NCBI RefSeq assembly: GCF_900129315.1
Contig: NZ_FQUS01000010.1
Coordinates: forward strand, 1-64,000
Length of the DNA: 64,000 nucleotides
Reading direction: 5' to 3'
Origin: Fodinibius roseus
GTDB taxonomy: Bacteria; Bacteroidota; Rhodothermia; Balneolales; Balneolaceae
The position numbers and the translations under genes are program-made. Positions 7,764-16,909 of this stretch are shown here, piece by piece; position 1 is the first letter of the stretch, and each line of letters starts with the position of its first letter. Below the pieces are notes generated by a model, which did no database searches, was not told the DNA's origin, and saw only the letters and a list, made by a program, of their open reading frames with translations.

Positions 7764-8789
7764 ATGGATTTGAGAATGATAGAGATGATGGCCCCGCCTG
7801 AAACCACCCGGGAGGCCCGTCAGCTACTGGAGGAGAAAAAGATTATGGGGATGTGGACCGACCATCTCGATGACGGGGGCGCCATCCTGCGGATCTTATC
7901 GAATGCGGACCAGACGGAAGTCATCTCCGATCTGCTGAGTGATCAATTCAGTAGTATCGAGGGCTTTCGCATCCTGCTTTTTTCGGTAGAGGCAACGCTA
8001 CCCCAACCCGATATTGAGGAAGAGGAGGAAGAAGCGGCAGCAAAAGAGGAAATCGAGGGGCCCGGGCGCGTAAGCCGCGAGGAGCTGTATGCCGATGTTA
8101 CGGCGGATGCTGAACTGACGCCCATTTACCTGGCTATGGTGGTACTTTCTACGCTGGTGGCCGGGGTGGGACTGATCCTGGATGATGTGGCAACGATTAT
8201 CGGGGCGATGGTGATCGCTCCGCTTCTGGCCCCGAATGTATCGCTTTCACTGGCTTTAACACTGGGAGACCTGGAATTAGGCTGGCGTTCTTTAAAAGCC
8301 AACGGGGCGGGACTGGCGGTATCGCTGGTGATCTCTGTAATCATGGGGATCATTTTTACCGTGGATCCGGGGGCGGAAGAAATGATAACCCGAACAATGG
8401 TGAATCTGAAGCATATTATTATTGCTCTGGCGGCCGGGAGCGCGGGCGTTCTGGCTTTTACGAGAGGCGTCGCGGCGGCTATTGTCGGGGTTATGGTTGC
8501 GGTGGCCCTGTTGCCCCCGCTGGTGGCCGTGGGTCTGCTCCTTGGGGCGGGTTACCTGCAGCTGGCGGTCGGCGCGGGGATATTGACGATTACGAATCTC
8601 ATCTGTATTAACCTGGCGGGCATCCTTACATTCTTAGTCCAGGGGGTTCGTCCCCGGAGCTGGTGGGAGGAGAAAAAGGCGAAAAAAGCTTCCCGTACGG
8701 CGCTCGCTATATGGACGCTGCTGCTGCTTATCTTTGCGGGCATCATCTGGTACTGGGGACAATTTGACGTGGAGGCGCTGATCCCCTAG
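7764..8789 (+). CDS. DUF389 / TIGR00341 family membrane protein
   Basis: About 341 residues. A soluble N-terminal region (to about residue 130) carries the ACT-like fold of the family (ILSNADQTEVISDLLSDQF, then FRILLFSVEATLP) and an acidic linker. Then come about six membrane segments with the family core, SREELYADVTADAELTPIYLAMVVLSTLVA split over the first helix and GAMVIAPLLAPN in the second. Function is unknown in the family. The frame is open upstream to a TTG at 7710, but those 18 codons fall in repeat copy D and lack family similarity, so ATG 7764 is preferred. The gap after the gene (8790-8985) shows nothing clear. Confidence 0.88.
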   Translation: MDLRMIEMMAPPETTREARQLLEEKKIMGMWTDHLDDGGAILRILSNADQTEVISDLLSDQFSSIEGFRILLFSVEATLPQPDIEEEEEEAAAKEEIEGPGRVSREELYADVTADAELTPIYLAMVVLSTLVAGVGLILDDVATIIGAMVIAPLLAPNVSLSLALTLGDLELGWRSLKANGAGLAVSLVISVIMGIIFTVDPGAEEMITRTMVNLKHIIIALAAGSAGVLAFTRGVAAAIVGVMVAVALLPPLVAVGLLLGAGYLQLAVGAGILTITNLICINLAGILTFLVQGVRPRSWWEEKKAKKASRTALAIWTLLLLIFAGIIWYWGQFDVEALIP

Positions 8790-8985
8790 TTTTTTATCTC
8801 CGATATTATTGCTTTTAATATTATGCCAAAGGCAGTAGTGGTGAGTCAGCGCTGTTTCAGAGGAAACTACACTTTGTCGTAATTACGAAGTTTACCCGCT
8901 CAAATTAAATTACAAAACTGCAAAAAGGAGAAGGAAAATATAGCGAGGGAAGGAACCTTGAGCTAAAAGACAGGAAGGAGAAGGA

Positions 8986-9837
8986 TCAGGTAACCATGAG
9001 TACCGGGCAGTTAAGGTATCCCAGGGTGGTTTCCAACGAGCGCTGTTTAAAAAAAGATTGGTTTTTGGGAGTTACCAGCAATCCCGATTGCTGGCGGTTG
9101 ACGGCATTTAGAAAATCCGGCAGGTCGGGATGCTCAAGCACGGTCACCGAAACGGGAATGGAGGCGCTCTCCACCATCTTTTCAAGCTTCTGATTGCGTT
9201 GCCCTTCGGTATCCTGTCCCTCTTCCAGGATCAGGATACTCAACGTGCTTTCATTTTTTTGGGCCAACGAAAGAGCAAGCCTGAGTGCCGTTTGACTTTC
9301 ATCGGAGGCATCGAAGACGGTCGTAATCGTTCTTCCCAGGTCTACACCTTTCTTCAATACAAGGATCGGCTTGTCGGCCTTCCGGATGATGGCCCTGGCC
9401 GTGGACCCCAGTCTTTCGCCCGGATAAAATGACCGTCCCCGGGTTCCGATGGTTATCAGGTCGGCTTTCCGGGCCGCCTGCAGGATCTCCTCGTCCACTC
9501 GTCCCCGGGCCGTTTCCCAGGAATGGGGGATCCGGTTCTCTTTACTGATTTGCTGCAGCTGCCGCTGCAGGCGTTGTTTCAGCAAGTCGATCTCCTGTTC
9601 CAGGGCTTTTCCCTTCAGGACATGAGCCTTGCCGGTGAGTTCATTTATGGATGTTACGGAGGGTAAATTGCTGATTTGACTCCAGTGTTCTTCATGCACA
9701 AAAAGTCCCCGGATATTGGCCTCCATTAGTTTGGCAAGGGTGGCCGCCGCCCTGAGCGCGGCCCGGCTGTGGGACGAGGAATCAACGGCAACCAGGATTT
9801 CGCGAACCAGTATGGGTTGGTTTGCATCTTCGGCCAT
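8986..9837 (-). CDS. Universal stress protein, tandem UspA domains
   Basis: 283 residues with two Usp domains (about 9-150 and 157-283). The first ends in GTRGRSFYPGERLGSTARAI, the G-2x-G-9x-GS nucleotide-binding signature, followed by KPILVLK. The second has the fold (TVFDASDESQTALRLALSLA ... CPVLMVT) but lacks a clear ATP signature. It is a cytosolic stress-response protein, probably nucleotide-binding. The start lies two bases after the stop of the Lon-like gene, so the two are one leftward operon and probably share a role in protein-quality or stress control. Confidence 0.92.
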   Translation of the reverse strand: MAEDANQPILVREILVAVDSSSHSRAALRAAATLAKLMEANIRGLFVHEEHWSQISNLPSVTSINELTGKAHVLKGKALEQEIDLLKQRLQRQLQQISKENRIPHSWETARGRVDEEILQAARKADLITIGTRGRSFYPGERLGSTARAIIRKADKPILVLKKGVDLGRTITTVFDASDESQTALRLALSLAQKNESTLSILILEEGQDTEGQRNQKLEKMVESASIPVSVTVLEHPDLPDFLNAVNRQQSGLLVTPKNQSFFKQRSLETTLGYLNCPVLMVT

Positions 9838-9839
9838 GA

Positions 9840-12278
9840 TTACTCTTGACTGTTTTCAGATTTGGCAAATGCTTTTCGTTTTTCAGCGAGTTGGTCCAGT
9901 TTTTCAGTAATCATATAATTGATGGTGTCCCCGGGATAGGTGCCGTCCTCTTTCGGGGTACCCATTTCCATGCCGGTCAGCACTTCCATGCCTTCGTCAA
10001 CGGTTTCGATGGAGTGGATATGAAAGTCTCCTTCTTTGACCGCCTCCACGACATCCCCGCGAAGCATCAGGTTTTTTTCATTGGCCCTGGGGATGAGCAC
10101 GCCCTGCCGGCCGGTGAGTCCGCGCTGGTCGCAGATATCAAAGAAGCCCTCGATCTTTTCATTTACTCCGCCGATAGGCTGTATTTTGCCATGCTGATTG
10201 ACCGAGCCGGTAACGCTGAAAGACTGCTTCAGCGGGATATCACCGATTGCCGAAAGCAGCGCATACAGTTCCGCCGAGGAAGCGCTGTCGCCGTCAATAT
10301 GGGAATACGACTGTTCAAATACGAGACTGGCGGAGAGCGAAAGCGGACGTTCCCCGGCGTATCGTTCTCCTAAAAATCCTTTCAGAATCAGTACGCCTTT
10401 GGAGTGGATGGACCCGCTCATATCCACTTCACGTTCAATATCGATAATTTCCCCCTTGCCCAGCTGCACGCGGGCGGTAATACGGTTGGGTCGCCCGAAC
10501 ATGAGGTTGCCCACTCGGGCCACTGATAATCCGTTAATTTGTCCGATGGCTTCCCCGGAAGTATCGATAAAAATGGATTCCCGGGTGATGCTTTCCTGAA
10601 CTTTATCGCGGAGGCGGGAGGAACGATAAATTTTTTGCTCAATCGCTTTTTCTACATCTTCCTTCGTGACCACGTCCCGCTCCTTCCGGCCGGCCCAGTG
10701 GTTGGACTCTTTTAGCAAATCAGTGATATCGTTGGTTTGGGCGGACAATTTTTCATTGTCGCCGACCATGCGCGATCCCTGCTCGATAACCCGGGCAACG
10801 GCTTTGTTGTCAAAAGCACGAAGTTCATGCTTGGCAATGAGTCCCGCTATGAGCTGCGCGTACCGGTTGTTGTTTTCATCCGTGCGGTCAATTTCATCCT
10901 CAAAGTCGGCTTCGACCTTAAACAGCTTGCTGAATTCAGGATCATGCTCACAGAGCAGGTAGTACAACAGGCGCTCACCGGTCAGTATCACCTTCACGTC
11001 TAACTGGATGGGCTCGGGCTCCAGGGAGACCGTACTGACCATGCTGTAGGATTCTCCCAGCGATTCAATCTTAAGTTCTCCTGATTTCAGGGCACGCTTT
11101 AGTCCTTCCCAGGCAAAAGGTTCGAGCAGGATCTGCCGGGCATCGAGGATCAGGTAGCCGCCGTTTGCCCGATGGAGGGCGCCGGGCTTTATCAGGTTAA
11201 AGTTGGTCGACAGGGTCCCCATTTTAGACTGGTATTCGACCCGGCCAATCAGGTTTTTATAATTGGGATTATCTTCATAGATAACCGGAGCCCCTTCCAT
11301 TTCACTGTTGTCCACCATCACGTTCACCCGGTAGCGGTCCAGAACGGGATTTCTACCCCCTTTCTGCTGCTGAGGCTGCTGTCCACCCATCATCTGAATC
11401 AGCTGGTTGCCCCCCTGGCCGGACTGGTTCTGGTTGCCCATGATGGACTGAACGTTTTCAACAATATCAATCTCTACGTCATCCAGGAAGTCCTGAACAT
11501 CCTCCAGCTCCGAGAAATTATCGCGGATTTCATTAAATAAATCCTTTATGGCATAGGTGGCGATTTCTTCATCGAGCTCTTTCAGTCGTTCCCGGGCCTT
11601 GCGCCTGTTGGAGGGCATTTTCTGTATAACTTTTTGCAACTCCTCCTGCAGCTCCCGGGTCTTTTCTTCGAGCTCCTCCCGCTTCTCCTCGGACAGATTC
11701 TGGATTTCCTCCTTGCCCATGATCTCTCCCTCCTCGTTTAAAGGGGCAAAGGAAAACCCCGCGGGCGTGCGAACCAGGGCGAGTCCCTTTTCTTTCGCCT
11801 TGTTTTTAAGATCTTCGAACGTTTGTCCCTGCTCCTGCTGCACCTGGTCCTGCAGCGATTGCCGCCGGTTTTGATATTCTTCCGTTTCAAAGGCGGAGGT
11901 AAGGGTGGGCACCAGGTCATCGACAAGCTGCTCCATCTGTTTGTGTAACTCGCTGCCGCGTCCGGCCGGCAGTTCCAGGACGTCCGGTTTGTAGTGGTCG
12001 TCGAAATTATTCACATAGCAGATATCCGGGGGGGCGGGCTGCTCCGCTGCCTTCTCCTCAAAGAATTCTTTCAGATGGTCTTCCTTGTTTATTTTATTCG
12101 GTCCGAGCGCAAAGATGTTGAAGCCATCTTTCCCCATACCGTACCCGAACTCCAGGGATGCGGAGAGTCTTTCCTGACCTATTACGGTGGTGGACTCGTC
12201 TATTTCTCCGGTGGTCCCGAAAGACAGGGAGTCCGGATCACATTGCCTGTAAAGAGAACCTGCTTCAAGTTTTGTCAC
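9840..12278 (-). CDS. Lon-like ATP-dependent protease (AAA_32 / LonB-LonH type)
   Basis: 812 residues. The C-terminal Lon protease domain is intact: DGDSASSAELYALLSAI gives the catalytic Ser and GGVNEKIEGFF the catalytic Lys. The N-terminal AAA_32-type region starts with IGQERLSASLEFG and FNIFALGP. In relatives GP is followed by a GTGK/RT Walker A loop, but here it is NKINKED, so nucleotide binding by the standard P-loop looks lost. A long coiled coil lies at about residues 125-260. GGYLILDARQILLEP matches the Walker B region. Start is GTG with AAGGT upstream. Leads an operon with the Usp gene. Confidence 0.88.
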   Translation of the reverse strand: MTKLEAGSLYRQCDPDSLSFGTTGEIDESTTVIGQERLSASLEFGYGMGKDGFNIFALGPNKINKEDHLKEFFEEKAAEQPAPPDICYVNNFDDHYKPDVLELPAGRGSELHKQMEQLVDDLVPTLTSAFETEEYQNRRQSLQDQVQQEQGQTFEDLKNKAKEKGLALVRTPAGFSFAPLNEEGEIMGKEEIQNLSEEKREELEEKTRELQEELQKVIQKMPSNRRKARERLKELDEEIATYAIKDLFNEIRDNFSELEDVQDFLDDVEIDIVENVQSIMGNQNQSGQGGNQLIQMMGGQQPQQQKGGRNPVLDRYRVNVMVDNSEMEGAPVIYEDNPNYKNLIGRVEYQSKMGTLSTNFNLIKPGALHRANGGYLILDARQILLEPFAWEGLKRALKSGELKIESLGESYSMVSTVSLEPEPIQLDVKVILTGERLLYYLLCEHDPEFSKLFKVEADFEDEIDRTDENNNRYAQLIAGLIAKHELRAFDNKAVARVIEQGSRMVGDNEKLSAQTNDITDLLKESNHWAGRKERDVVTKEDVEKAIEQKIYRSSRLRDKVQESITRESIFIDTSGEAIGQINGLSVARVGNLMFGRPNRITARVQLGKGEIIDIEREVDMSGSIHSKGVLILKGFLGERYAGERPLSLSASLVFEQSYSHIDGDSASSAELYALLSAIGDIPLKQSFSVTGSVNQHGKIQPIGGVNEKIEGFFDICDQRGLTGRQGVLIPRANEKNLMLRGDVVEAVKEGDFHIHSIETVDEGMEVLTGMEMGTPKEDGTYPGDTINYMITEKLDQLAEKRKAFAKSENSQE

Positions 12279-12411
12279 CTTATGATGGATTTGGTTGCAA
12301 CTTAGTAAACCTTAAATGAATATGGCGGAGCAGAAGTTCCCGGATGCAAGAAAAGGAAGTACTTTATTTCAGAAGTTGTTTGTTATGGGTTCTCGGTTAT
12401 CTGGCTGAAAA

Positions 12412-13179
12412 TTATCCGGCTGCAGACGCCCCGCCGTCTATAGCAATGACGGAGCCCGTAATCCAGGAGGAGTCCTCGCTGGCCAGAAAAAGGACCGTCC
12501 GGGCGATATCGTCCGGAGATCCGGTTCGTTTCATAGGCAGGGTTTCGGGCACCTCATCCAGAATGGTATCCGGGTCGGGGAAGGCGGCGGCAGAGTCTTT
12601 ATACAGTTTGGTTTCCACCGGACCGGGTTGTATCAGGTTAATGCGGATGCCGGGAGCGTAGTCAACGGCTGCCTGGCGGACCAGCGATTCCACGGCTCCT
12701 TTCGAGGCACAATAGGCGGCGTGGTTGGGAAAGCCTTTGTGGGCTGCGATGGAGCCGGTGACCACAACCGTACCGGTCATATCCGTTTTTTGCATCTCGG
12801 GGATGGCCGCACGGAGCAGGTAAAAGACCGCGTTGAGGTTCGTATCCAGCGTGTGCTGCCAGGTCTCTTCGTCGACGCCGGTGACGGACCCGAGTCCGAG
12901 CACCCCGGCATTGGGAATCAGGATATCGAGCGAGCCATAGGCGGTGGCGGCTTTTTCCACCAGCTGCCGGTTGACTTCCGGAGAGCGTACGTCGCCCTGC
13001 ACAAAAAGCGCTTCCCCGCCGCGTCGGGAGATACTTTCAACGACTTCTTCTCCCCGCTGCTGATTCCGCCCATTGACGACAACGCTGGCCCCTTCTTCGG
13101 CAAACAGTTCGGCTACGGCCCGGCCCATACCCCGGGTGCCCCCGGTAATGAGAGCGACTTTATTTTTCAGTTTTTTCAT
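12412..13179 (-). CDS. SDR family NAD(P)-dependent oxidoreductase
   Basis: 255 residues, classical short-chain dehydrogenase length. TGGTRGMGRAVAE is the cofactor-binding TGx3GxG motif; NAGVLGLG the NAG motif; TGSIAAHKG carries the catalytic Ser and AYCASKGAVE the Tyr and Lys pair. The sequence after beta-2 (VNGRNQQ) with an Arg suggests NADP(H) preference. It resembles 3-oxoacyl-ACP reductase-type enzymes, but the substrate is unknown. It appears as a single gene upstream of the Lon-like gene on the same strand, separated by 133 bases. Confidence 0.9.
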   Translation of the reverse strand: MKKLKNKVALITGGTRGMGRAVAELFAEEGASVVVNGRNQQRGEEVVESISRRGGEALFVQGDVRSPEVNRQLVEKAATAYGSLDILIPNAGVLGLGSVTGVDEETWQHTLDTNLNAVFYLLRAAIPEMQKTDMTGTVVVTGSIAAHKGFPNHAAYCASKGAVESLVRQAAVDYAPGIRINLIQPGPVETKLYKDSAAAFPDPDTILDEVPETLPMKRTGSPDDIARTVLFLASEDSSWITGSVIAIDGGASAAG

Positions 13180-13365
13180 GCTGGTTGTTCTATAGGTTAA
13201 GATTGAGACGATAAATTTTTACTTTCCCCTTTACCAATCCCATGCGGTCCTGTTGGGGGAGGGAAACGGGTCCATCGGCTGCAAAGTTAACCAATAATCT
13301 GTAAAATTATTTTGGGACAAGGACCAAGATCCCGGGACTTCCTGCTTTCTGCCTGCTACTTTCGG

Positions 13366-15345
13366 CTAATCACTACTGAATTCCTCCTCGATTTCGCTCA
13401 TTTTCACGGCCAGCTTTTCCCATTCGGCGTAAACTTCCACCAGCTCGGCTTTCAGCTTTTCATATTCCAGAGAGACCTCTTTAACCCGCTCTTCATCCTC
13501 ATAAAAGTCAGGTGCCGCCATCAGCTGTTCGATTTCGTTTTTGCGCGCTTCCTTTTGCTCGATGGTTGCTTCGAGGGGATCAATTTTCTTCTTGAAGGGC
13601 TTGAGACGCGCATATTTTTTCTGTCGCTTCTGTGCTTCCAGACGCCGCTCTTCTTTTCGGGAGAGCCCGTGTTGGCCGTTTGAACCTGAGGATGTGGATG
13701 GAGGCCCGGACCCCGTCACGTCCCTGCCGCTGTTCTCTCGCTCTTCCACCTTTTGCAGGTAGTACGAAACATTGCCCAGGAAGGTATTGGTGGTATTGGG
13801 ACGCACTTCGAGCACTTTGTTTACAATAGGATCGAGGAAGTCCCGATCGTGGGAGACGATCATAAACGTGCCCTCATACTGCTCCAGCGCCTGCTGAAGA
13901 ATCTGCTTGGACTGCATGTCCAGGTGGTTCGTCGGCTCATCAAAGATCAGGAGGTTGGCGGGCATCAGCAGCATCCGCGCCAGGGCCAGGCGGCTTTTTT
14001 CGCCGCCAGAGAGGACAGAGACCTTCTTAAAGACGTCATCGCCCTGGAAAAGAAAGCATCCCAGAATCGTCCGCAGCCGGGTTTCTTTGGCCTTGGGAGC
14101 GGCCTCGCGCATAATCTCAAAGACGGTTTTGTCGAGCTCGAGCTCGTCGGCCTGGTGCTGGGCAAAATAGGATGTCGTCACATTATGGCCCGGCTCGCGG
14201 TTGCCGCTGTCGAAGTCTTCGAGACCGGCAATGATGCGAATCATCGTGGATTTGCCGGCGCCGTTGGGTCCAACGACCGCAATTTTATCTCCCCGGTCGA
14301 CGGCATAGCTGAGATCGTCAAAAACGACATTCGAGTCGTATTGCTTGCGGATCTCCTCGAGCTTCATCACAACGGCCCCGCTTCGCTCCGGCGGGGGAAA
14401 TCGGAAGGAGATCTCCTCCTCATGCTCATCGAGCTCAATTTTATCCATCTTTTCCAGCTTCTTGATGCGGCTTTGCACCTGCTTGGCCTTGCTCGCCTTG
14501 TACCGGAAACGATCGATGAACTCCTGTGTTTCCTTAATCTCTTTCTGCTGGTTTTGATAGGCCTTCCGAAGATGTTCCTGCCGTTCTTTGTCCTTCTCCC
14601 GGTAGTAGGAATAGTTGCCGGCATAATCGTGCAGGTCCCCGCGATCCAGGGCCAGCGTCCGGTTGGTTATTTCGTTGAGAAACGCCTTGTCGTGGGATAC
14701 GATAATGACTGTTCCCTCGTAGTTTTTGAGGAACTGCTCCATCCACCGAAGCGATTCGATGTCCAGGTGGTTGGTCGGCTCGTCCAGTAACAGGTACGTG
14801 GGACGCTGGAGCAGGAGCTTGGCCAGGGCAATACGCATCAGCCATCCGCCGCTGAATTCAGTCGTCGACCGGTTGAAATCTCCTGGCGTAAAACCGAGTC
14901 CCATCAACACCTTTTCGATATCCGACTGCAGCGTATAGGCGCCCGACTGTTCGAGCTTGCTCTGCATGGTTCCCAGCTGGTCCATTGCCTGCTGATAGTG
15001 CGGGGACTCCTTGTCCAGCTGACTCACTTGCTGCTGCTTTTGCCGGACCTGCTGTTCGAGGTTTCGGATTTCCCCGAAGGCGCGTTCGACTTCCTCATAG
15101 ACCGTGCACGTCGGATCGGGATCGACGCCGTCCTGGGGCAGGTAGCCTATGGTGGCTTCTTTGGAGGTGTTAATCGCCCCCTCATCCGGGGTGATTTCCC
15201 CGGCAATGATTTTCAGCAGCGTCGATTTTCCTGCTCCGTTGGGCCCCACCAGGCCGATACGCTCGCCCGGGTTGATGAGCGTACTGATCCCGTTTAATAA
15301 ATTTTGATCGCCGAACGTAAGTGATATATTATTGAGTGAAAGCAA
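13366..15345 (-). CDS. ABC-F family ATP-binding protein
   Basis: 659 residues with two ABC domains and no membrane segments. Each domain has Walker A GPNGAGKST (about residues 34 and 360), a signature (FSGGW; LSGGEKSRLALARM) and Walker B with LLLDEPTNHLD or LIFDEPTNHLD. The charged linker between them (about 235-325) is the P-site tRNA-interaction motif of ABC-F proteins, and a C-terminal coiled coil follows (about 565-659), as in Uup/YdiF-like members. These factors act on stalled ribosomes in the cytosol; an antibiotic-resistance role is not indicated. Start ATG is divergent from the CNNM/CorC gene. Confidence 0.92.
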   Translation of the reverse strand: MLSLNNISLTFGDQNLLNGISTLINPGERIGLVGPNGAGKSTLLKIIAGEITPDEGAINTSKEATIGYLPQDGVDPDPTCTVYEEVERAFGEIRNLEQQVRQKQQQVSQLDKESPHYQQAMDQLGTMQSKLEQSGAYTLQSDIEKVLMGLGFTPGDFNRSTTEFSGGWLMRIALAKLLLQRPTYLLLDEPTNHLDIESLRWMEQFLKNYEGTVIIVSHDKAFLNEITNRTLALDRGDLHDYAGNYSYYREKDKERQEHLRKAYQNQQKEIKETQEFIDRFRYKASKAKQVQSRIKKLEKMDKIELDEHEEEISFRFPPPERSGAVVMKLEEIRKQYDSNVVFDDLSYAVDRGDKIAVVGPNGAGKSTMIRIIAGLEDFDSGNREPGHNVTTSYFAQHQADELELDKTVFEIMREAAPKAKETRLRTILGCFLFQGDDVFKKVSVLSGGEKSRLALARMLLMPANLLIFDEPTNHLDMQSKQILQQALEQYEGTFMIVSHDRDFLDPIVNKVLEVRPNTTNTFLGNVSYYLQKVEERENSGRDVTGSGPPSTSSGSNGQHGLSRKEERRLEAQKRQKKYARLKPFKKKIDPLEATIEQKEARKNEIEQLMAAPDFYEDEERVKEVSLEYEKLKAELVEVYAEWEKLAVKMSEIEEEFSSD

Positions 15346-15589
15346 GATGGTGGTTTTTTGAGTTGGTTCGTAATATAACCATCAATGGGGTAGAGCTAAA
15401 CCGGATTTTTTGTTTTGGGGTAATCGGACTCATTCAGCGCAGTATTGAGATTAAGTTTGCAGCTCTCTGCCCGGGAGTCTGACGGATTTAGCGAGTCCTA
15501 CGCATTCGGGAAAAGCAGGGAGAAATGGTTTTTTGGGATTTAATCAACCACTTCTTTTTAAAAAGATACATTTATTCTATTTTTGGCCT

Positions 15590-16660
15590 ATGGGTTTACT
15601 TATTTTCTATCTATTACTCGCTATCGGGGTGTCTTTCCTTTGCTCATTGCTGGAGGCGGTACTGCTTTCGGTGAGCCGCTCCTATATCGCTATCATGGAG
15701 CGCAAGGGGAGCAGGAGCGGTAAACTGTTGCGCGATTACAAGGAGGATATTGATCGCCCGCTTTCGGCTATCCTCAGCCTTAATACCATTGCACACACCG
15801 TGGGTGCGGCCGGCGTGGGAGCTCAGGCACAGGTCTTGTTCGGACAGGGTTATGTTGCAATCACCTCTGCAGTGCTTACCCTGCTTATTTTGGTGTTGTC
15901 CGAGATTATCCCGAAAACCATCGGGGCAACGTACTGGCGGAATTTAGCACCTTTTGCGGCTCGGACGCTGCGGTTTTTGCTGATTCTTCTGTACCCGTTT
16001 GTGGTGATCTCCCAGGTTATCACACGCTGGCTGTCGGATGATGAGACTCCCAGCTTCAGCAGGGAGGAGTTCGGGGCGCTGGCAGATCTGGGTGTTGAAG
16101 AGGGGATCTTTGAGGAGGAGGAATCACGAATTTTTAAAAACCTAATCCGTTTCAGTTCGCTGCGGGTGAAAGATATCATGACGCCGCGGACCGTCGTAGT
16201 GGGATTTAAAGAAAATCAGACGGTGGGGGAAGTCAGCGACAATGTGGAGCAGCTGCACTTTTCGAGGCTTCCGGTCTACGGGGAGGCTCGGGATGAGGTA
16301 ACCGGCTATGTGTTAAAAAACGATCTTCTGCTTATGATGGCCCGCAATGAGATGGCTACGCTACTTAAGGAGTTTAAACGCGATATTTTGATTGTGCCCG
16401 AGATGACCCCGCTCCAGGATTTCTTTGAGCGGCTGATGAGAAAGCAGGAACATATTGCCATGGCTGTGGATGAGTATGGCGGCTTCGCGGGGGTTGTCAC
16501 TATGGAAGACCTGGTGGAAACCCTGCTGGGGATGGAGATTATCGACGAGGTGGATACCATTGAGGATATGCAGAAGATGGCCCGCAAAAAATGGGTGGAG
16601 CGGGCCCGGCGGCTGGGGATTGTGGATCCCGCCGAAGAGTCCCCGGGTGGGACGGAATAG
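15590..16660 (+). CDS. CNNM/CorC-like membrane protein (DUF21 and CBS domains)
   Basis: About 356 residues. The DUF21 transmembrane domain (about 1-170, with SEIIPKTIGATYWRN) is followed by a pair of CBS domains: VKDIMTPRTVVVGF starts the first, VPEMTPLQDFFERL the second, ending in VDEYGGFAGVVTMEDLVE. Relatives move Mg2+ or are linked to Co/Mg efflux. The C-terminal CorC_HlyC domain of longer members is absent, since the protein stops soon after the CBS pair. The frame is open to a TTG at 15533, but MGLLIFYLLLAIGVSF at 15590 is the natural start. Confidence 0.9.
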   Translation: MGLLIFYLLLAIGVSFLCSLLEAVLLSVSRSYIAIMERKGSRSGKLLRDYKEDIDRPLSAILSLNTIAHTVGAAGVGAQAQVLFGQGYVAITSAVLTLLILVLSEIIPKTIGATYWRNLAPFAARTLRFLLILLYPFVVISQVITRWLSDDETPSFSREEFGALADLGVEEGIFEEEESRIFKNLIRFSSLRVKDIMTPRTVVVGFKENQTVGEVSDNVEQLHFSRLPVYGEARDEVTGYVLKNDLLLMMARNEMATLLKEFKRDILIVPEMTPLQDFFERLMRKQEHIAMAVDEYGGFAGVVTMEDLVETLLGMEIIDEVDTIEDMQKMARKKWVERARRLGIVDPAEESPGGTE

Positions 16661-16909
16661 CGTCTAACATAAAGGCATTTTGCGGTTGATCTTTTTTATG
16701 AGGAACTTTGAATTCCTGTAATAAAGGGGCCATCCTTCTTCTCTTTTTCAGGAGGGAACTAATGATTTGACACCTTTGCTGCGTACAATATGCCACGTAA
16801 AAAATCATGGGCTGTCCGATTGAATTGGTATGAGGTGGGATTCATGGAAATTGAATTGAAGATTCTTGTAGGATATAACACGTAATATAAATTGCTAAAC
16901 AGATAATCT

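Noticed and set aside
12628-13200. Plus-strand ORF of 190 codons opposite the SDR gene
   Set aside because: It is antisense to the catalytic motifs of the SDR gene and has no recognisable domain.
13753-14790. Long plus-strand ORF (345 codons) opposite the ABC-F gene
   Set aside because: It is antisense to well-supported ABC-F motifs and has no family of its own; it is a shadow of the GC-biased third codon positions.
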